From positions 206,001-270,000 of the forward strand of contig JAWRVZ010000185.1 of assembly GCA_037043235.1 (NCBI GenBank): DNA of 64,000 bases. Direction: 5' to 3'. This DNA is from Rhodeus uyekii (lineage: Eukaryota; Chordata; Actinopteri; Cypriniformes; Acheilognathidae). The notes under the pieces were generated by a model that saw only the letters and a list, made by a program, of their open reading frames with translations, was not told where the DNA came from and made no database searches. The position numbers and the translations under genes are program-made. Numbering within the stretch: position 1 is the stretch's first letter; the number at the start of each line of letters is the position of its first letter. This document shows positions 57,374 through 64,000 of this stretch, one piece after another.

Positions 57374-57900
57374 AAAAAACTTTCAACTATAAAAATTGTA
57401 AAGACTTCAAGGGAACTAAATGGACTTCAGTGTTGGAATCAGACTCTTCCCTGAAAGGAAGCTGGAGGTTCCTTTACAAAAGACCCATTGAAAAGAGAAT
57501 AGGAGATTTTCAATGCTGGATTGTATATGGGATATTGGCTACGAACAGACACAGCACGGTTCAATCTATGGTAGGGGAGGGATGTCATTTCTGTGGTGAT
57601 TCTGAGACCATTTTCCATGTTTTTATGCAACGTTCTCGCTTAAAAACTATTTCGGAATTTGCACAATGTTGGAGTATAAGACTATCGGGTTGTTTTAGTT
57701 TTAATCTGTTCATTTATGGGCCAAAGTATTCTGTTGATAAAGAAGAAAGTGGTTATTTTACATTTTTGTATGGTCTGACTAAGATAGCAATTTGGTGCAC
57801 TATGAAAAATAAAAGTGCAAGCAAAGGGAGACGAAACAGATCCTGCTTTTATGGTCAATTGTTTTATTAAAAAAGGGCTATGTGATGTGATGTATGAAAC
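57374..57900 (+). pseudogene. L1/Tx1-like LINE, C-terminal part
   Basis: The continuation of the L1-like LINE has an open stretch 57430-57870 with WRFLYKRPIEKRIGDFQCW and a C-terminal zinc-binding region CHFCGDSETIFHVF. The last Cys expected in that C-C-H-C motif is Arg here (QRSRL). Followed by a short AT-rich tail. Confidence 0.65.
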
Positions 57901-58204
57901 AATGTGATGTATTTTTATTATTTTTGCAGAGTTGATGGGCTTTTATGTGAACCTGATGGTTTTAAAGGATTTAAAATAAAAAATTTGTAATTGAGTGTTT
58001 TTATTATTATTTTATTTATGTTTTTATACAATTCGGAAATGTAGAAGCTTATGTGATTAATTTTCCAAAAAACATAAAAACTAAACTTTTTGTAATTTAT
58101 AAATAAAGGACGTTCTAAAGTCAAAGTCTCTCTCTCTCGCGCAAAGCAAAGTGATTGTGAACTTGCCATTAAACACGCAGAATTCATATTGTAGTGAAAA
58201 ACAT

Positions 58205-58275
58205 GAAATACTGTATATAGGTCAAATCAAGCCATCTTTATTTATATAGCGCCTTCAAAGCAACTTTACAGTAAA
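58205..58275 (-). repeat. L2-like LINE/SINE tail fragment
   Basis: CAAATCAAGCCATCTTTATT followed by TATATAGCGCCTTCAAAGCA matches the 3' terminus of the L2-like LINE. Confidence 0.65.
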
Positions 58276-58299
58276 GCTCCTGACTTTAAAATCGCTGTG

Positions 58300-59190
58300 T
58301 TGAGCCTTGTGAGCGATGATGGCTGTTTTTCTGGAGTCATCCTGTTGTAGATCGTCGGAGAGGCCAGGAAACATTGTTCTGACATTCCAGCTTGCTAGTC
58401 ACAAGATTGATGGTCTTCCTTTTCTTCTGTTTTTGCCTAGTATAAGGTTTGCTGTCCGCTTGTCAGTCTTTTCCCTAGCTCAAAGCGCCCATTGAAGCAG
58501 GCTGACCGTGGCAGGTCAGCATCTTATTGGCGGAGGGCGGCCCAGCTTGAGGTGTGTCGTAGCGTCCAGTGGGATTGCGATGTTCCCTCTCACTGAAGTG
58601 ACCTCTCAAGGGTGCAGGCCTGGGCAAAGTGTATGAAGAACATGGGCTATCAGGATCCCCCTTTCGGCCTCGCAGATGTTGCCCAAAGGAAAGCAGAGCG
58701 ATACATTTTGGCACCAATTTGGCTGCTGGAGCAGCCGGAGAGAAGTTGTATTCGATAACCAACCGCCTTAGGGGCTCTGCCCCAGATTTTGTTTCTGGGT
58801 TTACGCTCACAGTCTTTTCTCCTCCTGAAGATATCCAGTGGAGCCATAATCAAATGAATGATAATGCGTGACAGTTGAAGTTCATCTGCCGTGGCCGGTG
58901 AATTGAGTCAAGGAGGTTCATACGCCCAGTGGTGCCGTGTAAACACCACCCCACTAGCATGGTTTATCCTTCCACCTGAGGCGGTTTCCCGGGGCATGGC
59001 AGCTTGTACAGCTAACAGCTTGTACAGCTCTATAAGTGTCACAGTTAGGCAAGGACGAAGACGAGGATGATGCTCCAATGGAACTTTAAAAATAAATACA
59101 GAGTGACGTAACAGCCGTGCTTACAAAACATGTGATACACACAAACTCATAGTAGCACAAACAACAACCGACAACTGAAAGGAGGAGAAG
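58300..59190. other. Unassigned repeat-like region
   Basis: Moderately GC-rich, with a 111-codon minus-strand frame (58475-58810) that is hydrophilic and Pro/Arg-rich and has no motif. Its base composition differs from the AT-rich flanks, so it may be a remnant of a non-LTR element. Not identified. Confidence 0.3.
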
Positions 59191-59249
59191 AAGAACGTCT
59201 CAGGTTACTTATGTAACCCTAATTCCCTAAGAGGGAACGAGATGCTGCG

Positions 59250-60053
59250 TCAACAACGCAAATGGGAACGCCTTAGCATGATTGTCTCTTGAAGCACAAT
59301 AAAACCAACGTGTGCGAAGGCACGTCGCCAAGATGACGTCATGGGACCGCCATGGGAACTCGCGCTGCGGCGAAAACAAAAATGGGAATGAGGTATACCC
59401 ACATAACATACCACAGGCCTCAGCCTCAAAGTGCCACGAAGGAAACGCACAATAAGAGGGTCCCGACCCAAAGTGGTACCACTCAAATGTACGTGGTAAG
59501 CAGCTATGGCAGCCACGTAAACCTTTAGTGTGGAAGGGGACAGAAGTGCAGCGAATTTCTCTTGCAGGAACTCAAGAACGATGCCAACCTGGCAGGTAGT
59601 TGGGTCCGAATGCCTCTCACAGCACCAGGAAGTTAAGGTTCTCCACTTCTAGGCATAGAGTTTCCTCGTGTACGGGGCTCTAGAGTGGAGAATGGTCTCA
59701 ACGACCTCAGTCGAAAGACCCCCATCTAGGAGTCGGGCCCCCTCAGAGACCAGACCCACAGTTTCCACAGTTCCGAGCGAGGATGGAGAATCCTGCCCTG
59801 GGCCTGAGACAAAAGGTCCCTCCCGACGGGAATTTCCCCAGGAGTGCCATCTATGAGGGACACTAGGTCCGAAAATTACAACCTGCCCCACCAGTGCGGG
59901 GCAACTAAGGTGAGATGGACCTTGTCCTGGCGAACTTTCTCTAGAACCCCTGGGAGCAGAGCAATCAGGGAAAAAGTGTACAGAGGTAGCCTCGGCCACT
60001 CCTGACGCATTGCGTCCAGCCCAAGAGGCGCTGGGAGAGCAAGGGAAAACCAT
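59250..60053 (-). pseudogene. Tyrosine recombinase N-terminal domain of the DIRS element
   Basis: Minus-strand pieces include GLSTEVVETILHSRAP (about 59745), AAIAAYHVHLSG (about 59510) and FLRGTLRLRP. These are the core-binding domain of DIRS-type recombinases, which join the circular cDNA to the chromosome. Beyond RLRPV the frame enters the terminal repeat, so the catalytic Arg-His-Tyr domain is deleted. Confidence 0.65.
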
Positions 60054-60478
60054 AGCAGTGAGTCGTCTCTAGAGATGCAAACAGGACAAGTTTCTCCCAA
60101 ATCTGATCCACCACCTCGGTGACAGAGTGATCTCAGTAGGGGCCCTTGGTATAGGAAACAGGTTTTCTTCCACTGATGCAAGGACCGTAGGCATTGCCTT
60201 GAGACCTTGATCAGGCGGGAAGGGTTGCCCCTCGAAGAAAACCCCTTGGTATTGTGCAACTGTCTCATATGGAGCAGACCCAGTGGAACGACACTGGATG
60301 CTGCCGCCATGAAATCTAACACTCTCTGGAAGTGTCTGACCGCGAGTAGCTGGCCTGGCTTTATGTTCTTGACTGAAGAGAGGATGGTAGCAATACGCAC
60401 GGGGGAGAGCCGTGTTCTCATTGATACGGAGTCCCATACAACGCAGAGAAAAGTTTTCCCCTGTAGCGGAGAAAGCAC
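59876..60478 (-). pseudogene. RNase H/connection region of the DIRS element
   Basis: The 200-codon frame contains TRLSPVRIATILSSV, RHFQRVLDFMAAAS and VVPLGLLHMRQL, blocks typical of the DIRS polyprotein between RT and RNase H. A frameshift near 60180 follows. Confidence 0.65.
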
Positions 60479-60494
60479 ACTTTTCTTGATGTTC

Positions 60495-61210
60495 AGTCTT
60501 TACCCCAGCTCCTTCAGGCGCACGAGAACGACATCTCGATGTCGCACCGCAATCTCCTGCGACTGATCAAGAATCAGCCAGTCGTTGATATCCGTCCATG
60601 CACTTGGTGAAGGTGCGAGGAGATAATGCTAGGCCGGACGGAAGCACTCGATATTGACAAGCCTTGCCCCCAAAGGTGAATCTAAGAAACTTCCGATGGA
60701 GATATGAAGATATGCGTCCTTGAGATCGATGGTGACAAACCAGTCCTCGCACCTGATTTGTGCTATGATCTGTCTCAAGGTTAACATCCTGAACTTCAGC
60801 TACCTGACAGTTTTGTTCAGTAGGCGAAGATCTAGGATAGGATGCAAACCTCCATCCTTCTTCAGAACTATGAAGTACCGGCTGTAAAATCCAGAATCTC
60901 TGGCTGAGAGAGGTACATATTCTATGGTCTCTTTCCTCAGCAATGATTCCACTTCCTGTTCCATAACCAGAGCCTGCTCAGGGCCAACTAGTGTTGGTAG
61001 AACCCCCGAAAACCTGGGCGGATGAGCCCGGTACTGGATAGTACATCCTTCTGAAATGGTGTGCAAGACCCATTGAGAGATACATGGCAAACGCATCCAC
61101 GTGGCCATGAAATCTACTAAGGGCACCAGCCTCTCGAGGCTGGCCTCTGGAATAATATGAGTCTCCACTGTAGAGTCCTGGGAGGTACCAGGAAACACCT
61201 GGGGCCTCAT
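60495..61210 (-). pseudogene. Reverse transcriptase of the DIRS element
   Basis: Frames 61210-60800 and 60752-60567 give LPCISQWVLHTISEG, YPTLVGPEQ-type VLPTLVGPEQALVMEQEVE, FYSRYFIVLKKDGGLHPILD and LPSGLALSPRTFTKCMD. The block carrying the YIDD catalytic box is deleted and altered: the frame continues as IND-WLILDQS at about 60590 in a different frame. The enzyme is therefore dead. Confidence 0.75.
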
Positions 61211-61424
61211 GTACTAAGACTTGCGTTGAATTCATACTGAAACATCACTTACGGACAAAGCTGTGAATGTGCGAACGCACAAAAAAATCCAGATGTATCA
61301 ATCTCTGCGTTCGAAGGATCCCGCGCATATTCTCTTCGTACATCCCGATTCACGTGAAATTGAGCGCACATGCACGAGCACAACACTCCACCCAGTCTCC
61401 TCCCTTCATTAAACTGATTTAAAT

Positions 61425-61679
61425 ATGGTAATGAGTCCACTTGGGAAAAGGAAGCGGCACGAAAACGAAAGTGAAAGTACAGAAAGTGAATTGGAGGTGC
61501 TATCGGAGGTAGAAATTAGAAGAAAAAAAAATTTTGGAACTTTGTCCTCCGGAATTAATAACAAAAGGAAAAAAAACATGAAAATATGGGGGAGTTTAGC
61601 TGATGCCGTCAATGCGTTTGGATCTGAAAGTTGCACTGTAAATGATCCTAAAAATAAATGGTCTTATAATTGTCTTTAG
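61425..61679 (+). CDS. Myb/SANT-like DNA-binding protein of Harbinger, short
   Basis: An 84-codon frame with an acidic/basic N-terminus (KRKRHENESESTESELEVL) and a trihelix-type motif WGSLADAVNAFGS ending in KNKWSYN. Harbinger elements encode such a Myb-like partner that carries the transposase to the termini. It stops after the first W-W unit, so it is short compared with the family, and it is probably truncated. Confidence 0.65.
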   Translation: MVMSPLGKRKRHENESESTESELEVLSEVEIRRKKNFGTLSSGINNKRKKNMKIWGSLADAVNAFGSESCTVNDPKNKWSYNCL

Positions 61680-61804
61680 TGGATAACCGCGGTCTTCTGG
61701 AGGGTTGTTGTATAATTAAATACAATTATTATATATAATTGTTATATAATTAATTTAATTAAATGCAAATAAATAAAAATAAAAAGTACTATTAGATAGA
61801 ACCA

Positions 61805-62440
61805 TAACTTTAAATGCATCATTCATCAAGAAGCCATCGCGCACTCTGTCAGCTAGCTGTCACCCAACCATGCTTTTTGTAAGGATGTATGAATCATGGG
61901 TTGACCCAGGCCACCTTGCCACAATATTTGTTAGGCGTATTTGTGCATCACATATAATCTGCACTTTTATTGAATGGAAATGTTTCCGATTCACATATAT
62001 GCAAATTCATCTTCAGATGGTGCCTTATATGTGTGTGCAGTCGATCGCTCCGATTACATTAGGGAAACCGGCTATCGCTGTAAATTGCATTTTAATGTTT
62101 GGCTGGTCAACTGCATCATATGGGGACAGCTGTCTTTGCGCGGCTCAAAGACGACTCGCTGATTCCTGAGCGGTCTGTCAGTTCCCTTTGGAAAGAATCA
62201 GTTGCCAGGAAACCAAGCGTTGTCAGCACCTGTAACGGAACGGGTATCACGTGTTTCCTCACTTTCTCTCTCTCTAGCTTCGGACCCATCTAGATTCGGA
62301 GGATAGCCCTTGGAAATCTGAAATGGCTGATAAGGCAGTCATCATCCTGGGCCAGAAAATCATTGTGGTCCCTAAAAACTCGTTCTCTTCGGATTCTGCC
62401 ATTAGCAATGTCCTCTAATATTGCCAAAGCTGCCATTGCC
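61805..62440 (-). pseudogene. HARBI1-type Harbinger transposase, broken
   Basis: Minus-strand reading begins MAMAALAILEDIANGRIRRE (62440), then FRDHNDFLAQDDDCLIS and FRFPRAILRI followed by a stop near 62293. A second block VPLQVLTTLGFLATDSFQRE with SGISESSLSRA follows (62230-62155). Further down, shifted frames give FPNVIGAIDCTH, with the first catalytic Asp, and ARWPGSTHDS, with the second. At least three frameshifts and one stop are seen. Confidence 0.75.
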
Positions 62441-62538
62441 ATAGACTAATTGTTCATTTTACCCTTCAATTTGCAAGTGCTTTTATATGTTCTTACTTAA
62501 TTGCATAATTTATAGAATATTCCCATAAGGCTTGTGTG

Positions 62539-62573
<35 letters not shown>

Positions 62574-63017
62574 GATTTTATACATTGCAAATAAATAGCA
62601 TTGCTTCACACAGACTTAAAGGACAATTCGTTGTATAATGTTTGCAGCTTCACTTCATTGCCTGTAGGAGTCGCCAATGGACAAAACAATGAGATATGTA
62701 CTTACGCCTGACATGAACTTGCCGTGGAGAAACGCACATTGTCACGTTAGTTTCACTTTTAGTACATCCGACCGTGAGCGTGAAAGCTGGCGAACGCAAC
62801 GTTTTTGTGCGTAAGCAGTGTTGATACATGAGGCCCCTGGAGTGGCTGCTCAGGGACACTCATTGGAGGGGGCGACCCGTACTTCGGGCTGCAATTGACA
62901 GGTACTGCCTGAACTTTGCATGACCCTTTGCATGAGCCTCGAGGTACCGGCATGCAACCGCGCTTGCAGGGCACTGACCCACTACACTACCCCCTGCGAG
63001 GCCAGGAGACATTGGCG

Positions 63018-63975
63018 TCAGGGCCTCTTGCTCTTTGCTTCCTTGGCCTGCAGGACGACCCTCAAGTCTGTCCGTTTGCCCGAAAGCTGGGGCTGAGCAC
63101 GTCGACCCACGCCACCAGGACTCTGTGGGGACTGCCGGGTTTCAACCCTTTGCCTCTGAGCAGCGCAGTAGGAGGAGCCACTGGGCAGTGGCTGGTTCGC
63201 AGCCCGAGAGACCCAAGAGCGGCGGGTGAGGATCTTCCTAAATGCTACCTCTTGCTTAGCCTCATGAAACCTTTCGACGGCCAACTTAACAGCATCACCG
63301 AAAAGGCCAGGAAGCGTAAGAGGAGCATCTATGAGTATATTTTTATCTTTCTCCTTCAAAGTGGTTAGGTTGAGCCACAAATGTCTTTCTGTGGCTACCA
63401 GGGCTGCCATAGAACAGCCGATGGAACTGGCCATCTCCCTAGCAGCACGGAGAGAAAGATCCATTGCCCTGCGCAGCTCGGCAACGGTCTCAGGGCCAAT
63501 TCCCCCGCCCGCCCTCATCGAGGTCTGAGAGCAGCTCCGCCTGGTAGGCCTGCAGCAGCAACGATGTATGCAGGTATGCTTTAGCCTGATCAGCGGTGGA
63601 GTATGCTCGGCCCACCATAGAGGATGTCACCCTCAGAGATTTGGTGGACAGCCTCAGGGTTTTCAGGGGCGGCGATGAGTAAGGTGCGATTTAATTCGCC
63701 AGAGACTCCTGCACTCTAGGCATCGCCCCGTATCTGCGTTCTTTAGATCCCACTAGGGTAGCATAGTTAACAGAAATGCTGCTGTGCACCCTGTGGGAGG
63801 CAGGCCTCTTCCGGGACCTCGACACCTCGGTGTGGAGATCTGGAAAGAAAGGCAAACCCCTACGCTGAGGTAGTACTCTCACGGAGAGGTAACGCTCGTC
63901 CAATCTGCTTTTCGGGCAAGCGTCCCTACGCTCAGACGGCCACTCAAGACTGAGTCTGGTGGCAGCCCGAGTCAC
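63018..63975 (-). pseudogene. gag-like protein of the DIRS element
   Basis: Minus-strand frames 63975-63691 and 63518-63018 give DERYLSVRVLPQRRGLPFFP with LHTEVSRSRKRP, then VAELRRAMDLSLRAAREMAS, RHLWLNLTTLKEKDK and FGDAVKLAVERFHEAKQE. These phrases are typical of fish DIRS gag. A frameshift near 63600 separates them, and the Pro-rich C-terminus precedes the Harbinger insertion. Confidence 0.7.
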
Positions 63976-64000
63976 TACCTCGAGCAGCTCCTCAAATGCT

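Larger units (their letters stand above)
61202..62836. mobile_element. PIF/Harbinger element inside the DIRS element
   Basis: Terminal inversions GGGCCTCATGTA and TACATGAGGCCC are flanked by the 3-bp duplication CTG (61199-61201 and 62837-62839), the CWG target typical of Harbinger. It carries two genes: a Myb-like DNA-binding protein (plus strand) and a HARBI1-type transposase (minus strand). A (TA)n run is at 62542-62570. Confidence 0.9.
59191..64000 (-). mobile_element. DIRS-type tyrosine-recombinase retroelement
   Basis: The left end carries the inverted-terminal motif GTCTCAGGTTACTTATGTAA followed by GAGGGAACGAGATGCTGCGT, also found in the mini-element at 42106. Minus-strand genes follow: gag-like (about 63975-63018), RT (61210-60567), RNase H (about 60478-59876) and a recombinase N-terminal part (60053-59250). 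The 5' end lies beyond the window. All frames are broken, the recombinase catalytic C-terminus is missing, and a Harbinger element splits it at 61202-62836. Confidence 0.8.

Noticed and set aside
58475..58810. 111-codon minus-strand frame
   Set aside because: Hydrophilic, no recognisable domain, and the surrounding region looks repeat-derived; not listed as a gene.

Overview
The window looks like teleost, probably cyprinid, nuclear DNA. It is AT-rich with many microsatellites, has GT-AG introns, and carries a mixture typical of fish: L2-like and L1/Tx1-like LINEs, a DIRS-type YR element, hAT, PIF/Harbinger and pogo-like DNA transposons, a Gmr1-like gypsy element, and endogenous retroviruses. 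No rRNA, tRNA or CRISPR array was seen. All calls come from reading by eye; no database search was run.

Host genes are few. On the plus strand (6230-7642) a five-exon gene can be spliced by eye. It encodes a 71-residue single-pass membrane protein whose ATG is split by the first intron. On the minus strand a modular gene (11596-14808, with a further homologous exon at 40873-41250) is built of exons that all begin with one base of a split codon. Two of its middle exons are broken by deletions and a nonsense codon, and about 26 kb of retroelements lies between exons 14388-14808 and 40873-41250.

Layout. 1-1026: 5'-truncated L2-like LINE. 1846-3473: solo LTR holding a hAT element. 3851-4560: 5' LTR and gag start of another LTR element. 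4830-5577 and 9735-10565: an inverted repeat pair flanking the small membrane-protein gene. 11018-11341 and 13302-13628: solo LTRs. 15116-23147: an 8-kb LTR element with 1.6-kb LTRs and only a coiled-coil gag-like gene. 23583-28770: Gmr1-like element (gag-PR-IN-RT order) interrupted by a hAT. 28900-32378: degenerate retroviral gag/pol with a solo LTR and a pogo-like MITE. 33492-33987: solo LTR. 34041-35415: region with a dispersed 15-mer. 35587-40755: an endogenous retrovirus with near-identical LTRs and large internal deletions. 42106-44880: mini inverted-repeat element, LTR fragment, large palindrome, old LTR. 45964-48400: foldback element and hAT. 49519-49860: solo LTR. 50330-51629: miniature LTR element (TRIM-like). 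52400-57900: L1/Tx1-like LINE split by an L2-like LINE. 59191-64000: DIRS element split by a two-gene Harbinger element.

Insertion order can be read at many places from exact target-site duplications: 8 bp for hAT, 3 bp CTG for Harbinger, 4-5 bp for LTR elements, and about 14 bp for the LINE. Almost every element is defective. The youngest-looking are the retrovirus at 35587-40755, the TRIM-like element at 50330-51629 and the 8-kb gag-only element, judged from their matching LTR pairs.
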